From: Sipunculus nudus
Lineage: Eukaryota; Annelida; Sipuncula; Golfingiida; Sipunculidae
NCBI GenBank assembly: GCA_026874595.1
Contig: CM049316.1
Coordinates: 56,741,676-56,805,675, forward strand
Direction of reading: 5' to 3'
DNA length: 64,000 nucleotides
Shown one piece after another: positions 25,001-35,318 of the stretch. Position 1 is the first letter of the stretch; each line of letters opens with the position of its first letter. Under the pieces are notes generated by a model, which was not told the origin of the DNA, searched no databases, and saw only the letters and a list, made by a program, of their open reading frames with translations. The position numbers and the translations under genes were made by a program.

Positions 25001-28000
25001 GTGGAAATGGCCAGATAAGCCAAAATATAAGACCAACCTGTCCTTGCTCTTGTTCAGCAGGAATATGATGGGGAACGAAGCTTCCACATCTACAGTAAAA
25101 ACAGGTGTTGTCTGTGCTTTTGATCAGTTTTCCACAGTTCTTGCATGTCTTGTAAGTGGGTTCTTCTTTCCGATCCTGCGAAAAACATAAGACCAAACTC
25201 TCTTGGTTATACCAATCCCTTACTGGTGCCAATAAATGTGCTTACTGTTTGATACAGAAGTTTTTATTTCATCTTAAGCTTACTTAAGCATTTAAATTAA
25301 GTTTTATTTATTTTATTGAAATATATGCTCAATATCAGTAATAAAAATTAATGTATGTTCTTTCATAATACCAGTCATTACTTCATGTTGCACAAAAGTT
25401 GTACTAAAAATTATGTTAATCCTTATATTTTTTGCAAGTGGATCTTTATTTATCTATCACTGTTTTAAATTTCAAAATATAAAACTAATCTATGTCGTCT
25501 TAATATAAATATTACCATACCAATGACAAAGTGAATCTTTTACCCTTGTGTCAGCTCCTGACATCTCTTCTAAAGTTCTGCTGCACATTTCACAAATCTT
25601 GGCATCAATTGTGTTGTCATAAGTACAGAACTGACAACGCCTGCCGTGCTGTGTCACAGCTTCTACACCGCCAGCAGGCTCCTGTATATATGGGTAGAAG
25701 ATACGCAGCCATATACAAAAAATAAAAATAAGGTAAAAATCATAAAACTTCATAACAGAATAGTTTGGCTCGACTGTACAGATTGAAGTTGAATATTGCT
25801 TAATAAAGAGAACGGGTCTACCTTAACTGTTATACATATATGGAATACCTTCTGTATACACTGCGTTCATTTCCTTTTGTTCATGAGCCGTATGTAGAGG
25901 GGTCCGTGAAAAAAAAAAAAAACAATTGAACCAGCTTAATGTCACAAAATAAAATAACTCTAGCCACAAACAAATCTGGTCTTTCCTGTAATACCATCTT
26001 TTATTTTTCATCTACCAGATTATGTCACGAATCAACAGCTAGCAACGAGATATGTGAACCTGACAATTTTTTATTTGTTCCATGATAACATGCATTTCAT
26101 TTATTCATGTATCACTTGAAAGTAAATTTAGTCATATTATATAATCTTAAAGAAAAAAAGTGTATTTCACTCCTTTTTAGGTGATGATTAACAAGACCTA
26201 ATTGGTGTTTATACATCAAAGCATTTTGCAAGACCATTAGAATTGAGCTTTTTTACTTACCCTTATCTGTTTGTCCTTCGCATTTGGTAGTTCACTTGCA
26301 CAAGAGATACAAAGCTCAGCTTCCGCTAGATTTACGAAATCGCACTCTGGGCACTTCTTTTCCGTATTATCTAAATCGTCTTCTGGATCGTCCTCTGCGT
26401 GTTTTCCCTCCTATTTTAATAAAAGTTCATATATATAAAAACACTCGAACCTGTGGAGGGAGTATGTTTTTTTAGGATTATTGGAGATATGTTGGTAAAC
26501 GTATAATCTTCAATTACAGCATTAAACGGTTCATTTAGCTGAGAATCGACATATTTAAAAATGAAGTGCAAAACTGTAAGCATATGTTTTAGTAAGCAAA
26601 GTAGGCAAACAATAACCATGCTATCATGCTGAAGTAATTTAAGTCATTACTATTAATCCTTGATAATTCTCTGATTTATGAAACACATTTATTTGAACAC
26701 ACCTGAATCTCATGGGCCGTATCTTCGAGGAGAAAGTCTTTGGACTTTGCGCATGCCTCACAGATGCGTTCAGTCATAGGATTGAAGTATGTACAATGTT
26801 TACACTGCCATACCTCTGACGAAGGCGCTGGGTCCTGAAAAAGGAGCTAATACTGACATCTCCATATTATTATATGTTATTTTCTTTTACTACAGTTCTT
26901 GACATTTCCCCTTCCATAATACAAGTGACCCGTGGGTCATGACGCTCAGCCGACTGACATGGTGATAATATGTCCTTGCACAGACAACCAATTCAGATAG
27001 GTGGCATCATTGTTCATGCATATTAGCTTAAGTACATCAAGACCCATAAGCACAACAAATCTGATGACAATCCAACCAGCCTTTCATGAGGAATCTGGCA
27101 GTTTGTGTGTATTTTGCATTATTTCTGGGTTGCTCAAACATACACCAAAACTCTGAGAATATAGTTCACTGTGACCCTATTTCAGGTTTCTGGGGAGAAC
27201 TTTTGAGGAACTATCAGGATGTCAAGTTAGAAGATTCTGGGCCCCATGTTTATGATTTGTGCCCTACTTTGGTATCAAATTTTCAATTATTCAGGGGGCT
27301 ACTTCTGAGCCTCATAGCTCAGACATTATGGGTAACAGAGACCTAATTCTAGGTTGACAAGGAGACTTTTCATGGACCTATCTGGATGTAAAGTAAGACG
27401 ATTCCAAGTCCAGCGGTTATGATTTGCGCCCTGCTAACAGATGACGTCATCTTTTAAGGTCTCAAAATAGAGAAAAATAATCGTAAAAAATCGAAACAAG
27501 TGACCCATGGGTCATGACGCTCAGCTGACTGGGAAGAGAATTGCAAATGGAAATTTTATCATCTGAATGGTAGTATATAACCATTCAACTGAAGCATCAA
27601 ACAGATTAACCAACAGGCTGAGATTGTGTCTGTATTAATATATCTCAAAAATAGAGAAAAAATGCGTAAACTTTAAAAAAAATACAGGTGGCTCTACCAG
27701 TCTGCAGAAACTAATAAAAACACTTAAAAGTCAATATCCATGCAAAGAAGCATGGTGGTCTTTGGATTAGTTGTTCAGATACTTCAGCTTTTGTATCAAA
27801 TTTTCCATTATTCTAAGGGATACTCTTGAGTCCTATAGCTTGAAGGATATGGGTAACAGAGACCTAATTTCAGGTTTCCATAGACACTTTTCATGGGCCT
27901 CCTTGCATGACAAGAATAAAGTTTCTAGGTCAAGTTGTTAAATTTTGTACCCTGTTGACAGATAACCTCATCTTTAAAGGTCTCAAAAATAGAGAAAATA

Positions 28001-31000
28001 ATTCGTTAAAATTTGAAAAAAATAGAGGTGGCACACCCAGTCTGCTCAAACTGATGGAACATGTCATGATCATTATGTATGCCAAAAATCATGAGCATCA
28101 ATGTTGTAGTTATTGAGATATTGAAGTTTTTGTATGAAATTTTTCACTATTCTGGCGGGTACTTTGGGCCCCATAGCTGGTAGGATATGGGTAACAGAGA
28201 CCTAATTTCTGGTTTCCATGAAGACTTTTCATAAGTCTCTTAGAATGTCAAGAATGAAGATTCTAGGTCTAGTCTTTACGATTTGTGCCCTGTTAACAGA
28301 TGTTCACATTTTTTAAAGGTCTCAAAAATAGAGAAAACAATTCGTAAAAAATCGAAAAATACAGGTGGCGCCACCAGTCTACAGGAACTGATGGAACATC
28401 TCATGATCAATATGTATGCCAAAAATCATGATCATCAGTGATGTAATTAATGAGATATTGAAGTTTTTGTATGAAATTTTTTACTATTCTGGGGGGTATT
28501 TTGGGGCCCTATAGCTCGAAGGATATGGGTAACAGAGACCTTATTCCAGGTTTCCAAGGAGAATTTTCATGGACCTCTCTGGATGTAAAGAGAGAAGATT
28601 CCAGGTCCAGCGGTTACGATTTGTGCCTTGTTAACGGAGAGACGGCCGGATGGCCGGACGGCCGGACGGACGAAGAGTGATCGCTATAGCTCAGATGACT
28701 TACAGTCAGCTGAGCTAAAAATACAGGTGGCGCCACTATTCTGCAGGAACTGATGAAACACTCCTTGATTAATATCCATGCAAAGAATCATGGTGATCAA
28801 TGCTTTAATTGTCGAGATACTTGAGTTTTTGTATCAAATTTTTCATTATTCCGGGGAGTACTTTGGAGTCCCATAGCTTGAAGGATATGAGTAATTCTAG
28901 GTTTTCAAGGAGACCTTTCATGGACCTATCTGGATGTAAAGTTAGAAGATTCCAGGTCCAGCGGTTACGATTTGAGCCCTGTTAACAGATGACGGCATTT
29001 TTAAGGTCTCAAAAATAGAGAAAAAAATCGTAAAAGATACAGGTGGCGCCACCAGTCTGCAGAAACTGATGAAACACTCCATGATCAATACCCATGCAAA
29101 GAATCATGGTGATCAATGCATTAGTTGTTCAGATATTTGAGCTTTTGTATCAAATTTTTCATTATTCTTGGGGATATTTCGGAGCCCCATAGCTGGAAGA
29201 ATATGGGTAACAGAGACCGAATTCCAGGTTTCCAAACGGTCTTTTCATGGACCTCTCTGGATGTAAAGTGAGAAGATTCCAGGTCCAGCGGTTACAATTT
29301 GTGCCCTGTTAACAGATGACGGCATCTCTTTAGGTCTCAAAAATAGAGGGGAAAAAACCGTAAAAAATCGAAAAATACAGATGGCGCCACCATTCTGCAG
29401 AAACTGATGAAAAACTCCATGATCAATACCCATGCAAAGAAACATGGTGATCAATGCATTAGTTGTTTAGATATTTGAGCTTTTGTATCATTTTTTTTCA
29501 TTATTCTGTGGGGTACTTCGGAGCCCCATAGCTTGAAGAATATGGGTAACAGAGACCTGATTTCAGGTTTCCAAGGAGATTTTTCATGGACCTCTCTGGA
29601 TGTAAAGTCAGAAGATTCCAGGTCCAGTGGTTACAATTTGTGCCTTGTTACCGGACGGACGACGAACAAAGAATGATCGCTTTAGCTCAGATGACTCACA
29701 GTCAGCTGAGCTAATAACAAATTGTAAAAAAGTTGTCTGTCCAATATGAATTCTGAGAATGAATTCTGTCATACATACAGAAATCCCGTGTATTATAGAT
29801 TACTGAAACTTACTGAGAACAATGATACTATGTGGAGACGATTTACCAGATCACAGTAAATGCTTTCTAACGAAGAAAACCATGCGGCACATAAACCTGG
29901 AGCTTGCCGTATACTAGGACGCCTGTTCTTCACTTTCCTTTTCAGGACTTGGTCTTGATTTAAACGGTGAAAATGAAACCTAATCACATGTTCAGCAGCA
30001 TTTGCTAAACGATCTCCATTGTAACGTGTTGCGTTAAAATAAAACAATGCAAGAAAACATATTGACATCCAAAGCCCACATAGAAGCGATATTGGCGATG
30101 CGCTTTTTGCAATACCATATGTTCATGAAAAAACCTTGCGACTGATATATATATAATATACATACATCGGACTCCTGAATACACGTGTTATTTGACTTTT
30201 CTGGTTCCTGGAGACCTTTGACCTTCTTCTCCTGGCAGGCAAGGCAATCTTTTCCCACGAGGTTAACATTTTCGCAATGGCAGATCCAAGTACGAGGCTG
30301 AATTTAATTAAATTAAAGTAAGCTGAGCTTCTGTCAAACTCACAAAAGAAACAAAAAAAGTACTTTCGGAATCACGTCCCATTAGCTTAGGGGAAATATA
30401 TAAATGTCGATTAATAAAATTAACCAAAGCGGTTGGCGATTATCAGTCGGCGCTTGTAAATAAGCCGAGTGTAGGTGAAATATATTCATTTATTACGAAA
30501 ATCTAAAATCTGATGAGATTAGCATGAAAATATAAAGAGGATTTTGGGGCGCCAAGTTACGGCGTGCAGATTATCAGTTGCAAACATACTGGCCTACTTT
30601 TCGTAAAATATACACATGCCTCAGCAAATAAATGTTTATTCTGTTACAAATGAAATACGTAACATTATACAGAAGATGTAACATGAACTAAACAACAATT
30701 AATGGAGAATAAAATAAGAACCAAAGAATTATCACATTCCTTCGCCTTTTTCTATCGTAAGTAACGAAGAAGACTTTATTTGTACTCACTGCTTTGGTTA
30801 CATTATTCTTGTCTGTTGTTGATGATGGCCCCTGCATCACGGCTGCAATGTCATTCTGTTGAACTGTAGACGGTTTCCCCGTCTCTTCCATGCTAGAGAT
30901 ATTTTCTTCTCTTATGAAGTCATACATGGGCTCTGTATGAAGCTGCTTCTTTTGGTCGGTAGAAGGTGTGATGTGACACTGAGCGCTCTGGGACTTGTGG

Positions 31001-33837
31001 TGTTCTTGGTCACTAACTATGTCTCTGACGTGTTCAGGTCGATGTACCTCTTGCCCTCCAAGGAGCTCCTCATGATATCCATTTCCTCTTTCGGCTGCTG
31101 CCCCACCTTCAGCATCCCTTTTAAAGTCATACTGGGGTTCATCATGAACCGTCTGAAGTTTCAAAGTAGCCCCCAGTGGCTCTGCTTGGTCGTTAGGGTG
31201 AAGGATGTTGCACTGAGGGTTCTTAGACGTGTATTGTGCTAGATCAGTCGCCATGTCTCCGACGTTTTCCTGGTTGCGCATCAATTGTCGTCCGTCGTAT
31301 TCCCGACGATATCCATATTCTCTTCTGACTGGTGACTCAACACCACAAGCGTGTCTTTGGAAATCATACTGCGGTTCTGCATCCACTGGTTGCTGTTCTG
31401 CTGCAAGACGGGGCTGCTCGTTGTGGCCCATGGAGGAAATAAAGTGGCCCTGAGAGCTCTTTGACCTGTTGTGTGCTTGTCCAATAGGGTAGTCACGGGA
31501 GTGCAAAAACTGTTCTCTAGGGATTCCCCGATATCCACTTGCTCTTCTGAACGGTGACTGGTCAGGTCTCGGATCACTGGGAGGGGCGGGTGACCAGGGT
31601 GCTTCATCTCCCCCCTGATATTTGGAAGGGTCATAATCTCTAGTTTGATCTGGTGTGTACATATCTGTTTCCACTGCATCAGTGTGCGGGTTACTATTCT
31701 CAGCAGTAGCTCCTACTTGGCCAGGGCAGTTTTGAAATAAAATTTGGTGTTGGAACCCTGGCGTTGAGGAAACCACTGACTGATGTGTCTTGCGAAGGTG
31801 TATCACGTATTGGTGCCTTACTTGTGTCGCTTTTGATGAAGTGTGGGGGGCAACATTCTGGACATAGTGGTCAGGAGTGTCACTAGACACGTGACCCGGG
31901 GCCATATCTGTTCTGTTTTGGTTCAGAATAGTTTTACCAGCAGTTTGTTGGACGTAGCCGTTTCCAGTGCTTAAGTTGACCGAGCAGGCATCTACCTGAG
32001 TCGCCGAGAAATCTTTTTGCTGCGATTCAAGATAAACTTGCTTTGCAGTTTTTGTTTTTGAATCTTGGGAATGCTGTTGTCCTCGAAAATATCCGTTGCC
32101 ATTGAAACCTTGTGTTCCTGACGCCTGAAAAGCTCCGGAGAGGTGTAGCTGAAATAGGCAAAATATGTCCCTTAATAAAATAGCCTTAGAAAACAATAAA
32201 TGGAATATCCAAACAAAACCTTCCATTAAGACTTGAACTCACAGCCTTGTTTAATGTGGCTGTGCCAGGCCGTCATCGCGCGCTCTTGGCGTGTGAGACA
32301 GGTACCACTGTATCAGACGAACGTTAAGGATCGGAAATACTCAACGGTTCCCAATTGATGTTTCAATTATAAAACCACGAGCCCATTTCTATTGATGCGG
32401 TGCGGGTATATACGCATGTGGACACGGATGTGGACACGTGTTTGTTCCAATCTATACGTTTGTCTATACAGTTTTCTGGTTTTAAAAAAAGACTTTTTCG
32501 TACCATTATCCGTTTGTCAAAATCATATCCGCGGCCGGACACTCTAAAGAGCACTCGGCAACAATCAAATGGATAAACAAATGGACAATAATGCGAATTT
32601 TTGTCCTTACGGTAATTTAAAGGTAAGGTTATGAAAGGAGGAACACACTTCAGACTTGGTATTATTATACAAAAGTTATATGTAATAACAGTAGGCCCAC
32701 GTGATCTGAAGCACTGATTTACCTGGGCATGACCTGGACATATTCGTTGCTCTTGTGCATAACATTGCGCACGCTCCGTCTGTGCATGCTCCGTCTGTGG
32801 CATCGGAGATGGTGAAGACTGGTACGTGGTCTGAGGCGGCAACGGAGGTGGTGCTGAACTGTCAGCTCCCGTGCTGGAAGTGTTCAGATGAGAACATATA
32901 ACTAAGTTGTATAAGAGTGATTGTTTTAGGGGCCAAATCACCGATCTGACCTTTATAAACTAAAGGTAATCCCTTGCAGCTTTTATAAAAAAATATCCCG
33001 GAACGTATGGATATCATACGCACACAGGCTGCTTGTTTTGTTTATATCAACGTGTTTATAATATGTTGGTGCCCGCCAAAATAATCAAAACAAATTCAAC
33101 AAGGGCATCTGGCGGCAAGTCAGATGTGCCAGAGCTTTGCAAATGGCGTTTTGCAACAAGTGACCTTTTTTCCTCTTTATAAATATAACCTACCACCTTA
33201 CATGCTTTTCCCGTTTGTCAACATTGCTGTCAACACGTTGTTGATAAACAAGTTCATACATCCTTCATGGAGACGTTATAAGAACTTTTCCTAACCAGAA
33301 TTAATTTAGATCATTAATATATACAAAAAGGAAGCTAGAAATCACATAAAGTCTTTTCCAATAGGTAGGTGTATGGGCACCTTTCATGTTGTCAAATATA
33401 ATATTTAATACAATATTGCGATGATGTTCTTATTATATTGTGATATAGTTTTTTTAGATATGAAAGTAACTTTTGTCTCACTTTAATGTCATTTTCATAC
33501 TCTTATAGCATGTGATAGGTCGCGCGAAAAGAAATGATACTTTTAACGCTTAGCTGTTAAACACTAGTTTCGGCTCACCCGGAGCGAATTTAATTCTTCA
33601 TGAACTACGTGGACAGTTTTTGTACTAATTTACTGAATCAATTTCAATAATAAAATTATGTATGAGCGTTACTTTCCTCCCTGTTAAAGGTACTATATGG
33701 TAAATTTTGTTTTATATATTTTTTATTAAGATTTACCCTGTATCACTCTGCGGACCATCGTACAGATTATCGTATTCTCCTGAATCTGTAGGCGTCAATA
33801 TCCTCCCCGAATCAGTAGTTTCCAGTGAGGCCGCCAT
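21795..33837 (-). CDS. Gene A: multi-NZF zinc-finger protein with HOIP/RNF31-like UBA end, no RBR ligase part
   Basis: Spliced gene of 11 coding exons: 33837-33737, 32873-32723, 32148-30790, 30297-30166, 26834-26703, 26410-26261, 25681-25544, 25175-25038, 24364-24263, 23837-23616 and 22067-21795. All borders are AG/GT and the phases join without a break, giving about 965 residues. The start ATG sits in a good context (ACAATGG). Domain order: disordered Pro/Gln-rich N-terminus (1-84); long exon with E-P-x-Y-D-F repeats (85-537); zinc modules at about 538-581, 582-625, 626-675, 676-721, 722-767 and 802-840; then a three-helix UBA-like region (about 860-910) and an Ala/Tyr/Gln-rich tail. NZF modules commonly bind ubiquitin. 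Zinc modules before a UBA match the order in RNF31/HOIP, but the stop codon comes before any RING-IBR-RING. Function as a ubiquitin-reading scaffold is inferred. The acceptors of exons 2 and 10 are the least certain. Confidence 0.82.
22203..23351. mobile_element. TIR element with TA target site and subterminal palindromic repeats
   Basis: Ends are exact inverted repeats: TACGGTGGCTCGTATAGGAC from 22201 and its reverse complement ending at 23353, with TA at both edges. Inside each end lie repeated short units, CGTGGCCACGCGATA-like and GTGGGAACGAGATA-like (22237-22322 and 23170-23325). No transposase frame, so non-autonomous. Lies in the last intron of gene A. The TA duplication suggests Tc1/mariner type (inference). 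Confidence 0.82.
22677..22731. repeat. Poly-G then poly-C tract pair
   Basis: A G run followed by GCATGTCTCCCTGCCTCCCC and a C run, able to pair as a hairpin, inside the TIR element. Confidence 0.7.
23616..23837 (-). CDS. Gene A exon 10, zinc module 6 and first UBA helix
   Basis: 74 codons, phase 0-0. It encodes S-C-Q-H-C-T-Y-R-N-P-x5-I-C-D-M-C (canonical NZF signature), an acidic linker, then S-R-D-D-F-V-K-Y-L-K, which with exon 11 forms the start of the UBA-like domain. The donor AAG|GTATAC is clear. The acceptor is weak in pyrimidines: GAAAG|GTTTAT is used here, and an in-frame alternative lies at TCAAG|GTATTC. Confidence 0.72.
24263..24364 (-). CDS. Gene A exon 9, basic linker
   Basis: 34 codons, phase 0-0, encoding a Lys-rich linker with K-V-K-S-F-F-G-I-G-K. 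There are no cysteines. Acceptor TTTCCAG at 24365, donor GCG|GTACGT at 24262. Gene B also has a Phe/Gly piece near its end (E-I-F-G-G-F-L), a weak resemblance. Confidence 0.7.
25038..25175 (-). CDS. Gene A exon 8, zinc module 5 (divergent ribbon)
   Basis: 46 codons, phase 0-0. It encodes T-C-K-N-C-G-K-L-I-K-S-T-D-N-T-C-F-Y-C. Cys spacing is the same as NZF, but Trp, Thr-Phe and the central Asn are gone, so it looks more like a general zinc ribbon. A Gln/Glu tail follows. Acceptor TCGCAG at 25176, donor CAG|GTTGGT at 25037. Confidence 0.78.
25544..25681 (-). CDS. Gene A exon 7, zinc module 4 (NZF)
   Basis: 46 codons, phase 0-0. It encodes R-R-C-Q-F-C-T-Y-D-N-x5-I-C-E-M-C, with the Thr-Tyr...Met arrangement of ubiquitin-binding NZF fingers. 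Acceptor TATACAG at 25682, donor AGG|GTAAAA at 25543. Confidence 0.85.
26261..26410 (-). CDS. Gene A exon 6, zinc module 3 (D-F type, shared with gene B)
   Basis: 50 codons, phase 0-0. An acidic lead (EDDPEDDLDN) precedes K-K-C-P-E-C-D-F-V-N-x6-C-I-S-C. The core CDFVNLAEAELCISCA is identical to gene B exon 2, although the codons differ at several third positions. Asp-Phe replaces Thr-Phe, so ubiquitin binding may be altered. Donor AGG|GTAAGT is strong. Confidence 0.85.
26703..26834 (-). CDS. Gene A exon 5, zinc module 2 (canonical NZF)
   Basis: 44 codons, phase 0-0, the same length as exon 4. It encodes V-W-Q-C-K-H-C-T-Y-F-N-P-x5-I-C-E-A-C, a textbook RanBP2/NZF finger with Trp, Thr-Tyr after the second Cys, and the central Asn. 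Thr-aromatic at this place is the ubiquitin-contact signature in NZF domains such as Npl4 (known family feature). Confidence 0.85.
26921..29720 (+). repeat. Repeat family 1 complex with six ~338-bp tandem units, intron of gene A
   Basis: Left termini ACAAGTGACC(C)... at 26921 and 27496. GGTGGCGCCACC-type markers at about 27687, 28026, 28363, 28725, 29040 and 29378 define units of 315-362 bp sharing CTGATGAAACACTCCATGAT and GATTTGTGCCCTGTTAAC. Right-end hairpins (CTCAGATGAC ... GTCAGCTGAG) at about 28690 and 29690. It fills most of the intron between gene A exons 4 and 5. Confidence 0.85.
30166..30297 (-). CDS. Gene A exon 4, zinc module 1 (variant NZF)
   Basis: 44 codons, phase 0 at both ends. 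It encodes W-I-C-H-C-E-N-V-N-x5-C-L-A-C, an NZF-like module with the usual Trp and Asn but C-x-C in place of the first C-x2-C, so the first knuckle is atypical. A charged Lys/Glu linker follows. Acceptor ATTCAG at 30298, donor GAT|GTATGT at 30165. Confidence 0.75.
30790..32148 (-). CDS. Gene A exon 3, long disordered exon with E-P-x-Y-D-F repeats
   Basis: An open frame of 453 codons, far longer than any other coding block here, bounded by TATTTCAG at 32149 and GCA|GTGAGT at 30789, phase 0 at both ends. It is rich in Gln, Ser, His, Asp and Arg with almost no hydrophobic core, so probably disordered. A unit of about 70-80 residues recurs: E-P-Q-Y-D-F near 31377 and 31140, E-P-M-Y-D-F near 30933, and a weaker first unit from about 31629. 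Within units, GY.., Q.H..(S/N).Q(C/G)(H/N) segments also recur. No known globular domain is recognised. The repeated Tyr peptide could be a docking motif; that is inference. Confidence 0.85.
32149..32722. other. Gene A intron 2 with possible tRNA-like fragment
   Basis: Near 32228 the text GACTTGAACTCACAGCC reads on the minus strand as a B-box-like GGCTGTGAGTTCAAGTC. A related CTGAACTCACGGCC is at about 40308. Probably a decayed SINE head; the rest is unremarkable. Confidence 0.35.
32723..32873 (-). CDS. Gene A exon 2, Pro/Gln-rich
   Basis: 151 bases: one base finishing a split codon, then 50 codons in frame with exon 3. The product is low-complexity (poly-Pro near SAPPPLPPQ, then Gln/Ala/Glu-rich), so probably disordered. 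The donor CAG|GTAAAT at 32722 is good. The acceptor CTTCCAG is acceptable; another AG 15 bases further in keeps the same phase. Confidence 0.68.
33737..33837 (-). CDS. Gene A exon 1 (start codon exon)
   Basis: The ATG at 33837-33835 opens an acidic, Ser/Thr-rich peptide of 33 codons plus two bases. The donor is at 33736 (GG|GTAAAT). The two spare bases join the single base at the start of exon 2 to make a Gly codon, which supports both splice sites. No signal peptide is visible. Confidence 0.72.
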
Positions 33838-34562
33838 TGTTCTGTGTGACTGATGTCTTGGCTGGTCAACAGTGTTGCTGTGATGCATCATTTAATCACC
33901 ATTGCACTGCCAATGATTAAATACATATCCCTTAACCTAAGAGCGAAAGACCACTGGTTAAACTAGTACATTATAATGATATCATTTAACCTGGATACAG
34001 AAAAATGTTTTTTTTTTAATGTTACGGTTTTGTATCCTTTCGCATTCCGTGGTGTTATTTTATTATTTGTGGAATTCGCATGGTATGGCAAGGTCAAAAT
34101 AGGGAATTTACGACATGATTACCTCCATGAATAATTCGGAATCCACTTATTTCAGAAAGATAAGAAACAGCTTTAGCAAAGACATCCGGACATGAATACA
34201 GTGACAAGGAATGATTAAATGTAAATATCCAGATTTTTACCAATCACGGAAATCAACTGCCCAGCAACACATTAACAAACATAGAAATCCAAACACAAAT
34301 AAACCTGTATCCGATATAAGTATATTACACTAGAAATAGGGAAGCTACACTCTGACCAGTAATCCTTCTGTAATTATGAAAGATCTCATCCTTTTTTTTA
34401 GCAATAGAAGAGTGAAAACTTCAATGTACGTACATTTACGCGTGCACATATCTTGAAAGCCTGCCAGTTTTTAAATGTTCAGTCCAGTCTCAGTCAGAGT
34501 TGAAGTTTATACTGAAAGAAAATGGTACACGTCATACATGGCTTACACTTCTGATAATGTTT

Positions 34563-34788
34563 ATCAGTAGCGAATCGAAGAATTGTGGTGTGTATATGGG
34601 GGGGGGGGGGGGATCCATGCAAGCATGCAGACACAATCTCATTCGCCGCAACCTTTTTTTCAAGGGTTCAAACCAATATTTGCAGCCTGGACCCTTAACT
34701 TTTTTTAACCCTAGGATCTTTTTCATGTTATCTCAATAGTCTTCCTAGGTTAGACGTCCCATTTTCCAAAATCCTGGATCCGCCCCTG
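34563..34788 (-). mobile_element. hAT-like MITE
   Basis: Imperfect inverted ends: CAGTAGCGAATCGAAGAA at the left, and CAGGGGCGGATCCAGGAT reading in from the right. A G tract lies inside. A clear 8-bp target duplication was not seen. Confidence 0.55.
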
Positions 34789-34948
34789 TTTCTAATTATG
34801 CATCATGTACACAGATGTGAGTGACGAGGCGTTCACTATAAACTCACCACAAGCTCCACTCAGTGAGGCACCTCGGGTTTTTTAACTGTCACTACATGTT
34901 GTTTACATCACCCGTTTGGTAATAAATTATCAAAGAAATCGTGCTCAC

Positions 34949-35090
34949 CCGAGACTTTGGACTGGTAGTCCCATGCAAGACGACACAGTAATGTTTTGGT
35001 CTGAATCGATTTGACAGTACTGCAGTCAAGTACCACTTCCTAGCAGTTTTCGTTCCTTTAAATGTCAATAGATGTCGCTGTATCTAGAGC
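34949..35090 (-). other. Possible 5' untranslated exon of gene A
   Basis: On the minus strand a strong donor CTCGG|GTGAGC lies at 34948, about 1.1 kb upstream of the gene A start. Acceptor-like AG sites occur shortly before the ATG (for example CATCAG before TCACACAG). No long frame is present, so a non-coding first exon is possible. The upstream limit is a guess and no TATA box was identified. Confidence 0.25.
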
Positions 35091-35249
35091 TTCCGGGTCG
35101 TCTTACAAATGCCTTTAATTGATAATGGAATGTGTTATTAATTCTCTTAGGTTGTCTACGGACATTATTATTAAATGAAATGAAATTAAAAAAGCCAATA
35201 TGGGATATAATAATCATGGTGAAACATCTGGAAATTTATTTTCTTTTAG

Positions 35250-35318
35250 GTGACGACACCATTCGATCAATCCAACACAGGGAAATTTTACGTATCATGC
35301 GATGACCATCCACTGTAA
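35250..35318 (+). other. Orphan exon-like block ending in stop
   Basis: After a strong acceptor TTTTCTTTTAG comes an open frame of 22 codons and TAA: P-F-D-Q-S-N-T-G-K-F-Y-V-S-C-D-D-H-P-L. The composition looks protein-like, but no upstream plus-strand exon was found. It could be a stray terminal exon between genes A and B. Confidence 0.25.

Noticed and set aside
30859-31453. Long plus-strand frames opposite gene A exon 3
   Set aside because: They are antisense shadows of the strong minus-strand coding exon, which has matching splice sites and internal protein repeats.
32363-32700. Extension of the exon 2 frame past 32723
   Set aside because: The donor CAG|GTAAAT and correct phase into exon 3 show this part is intron.
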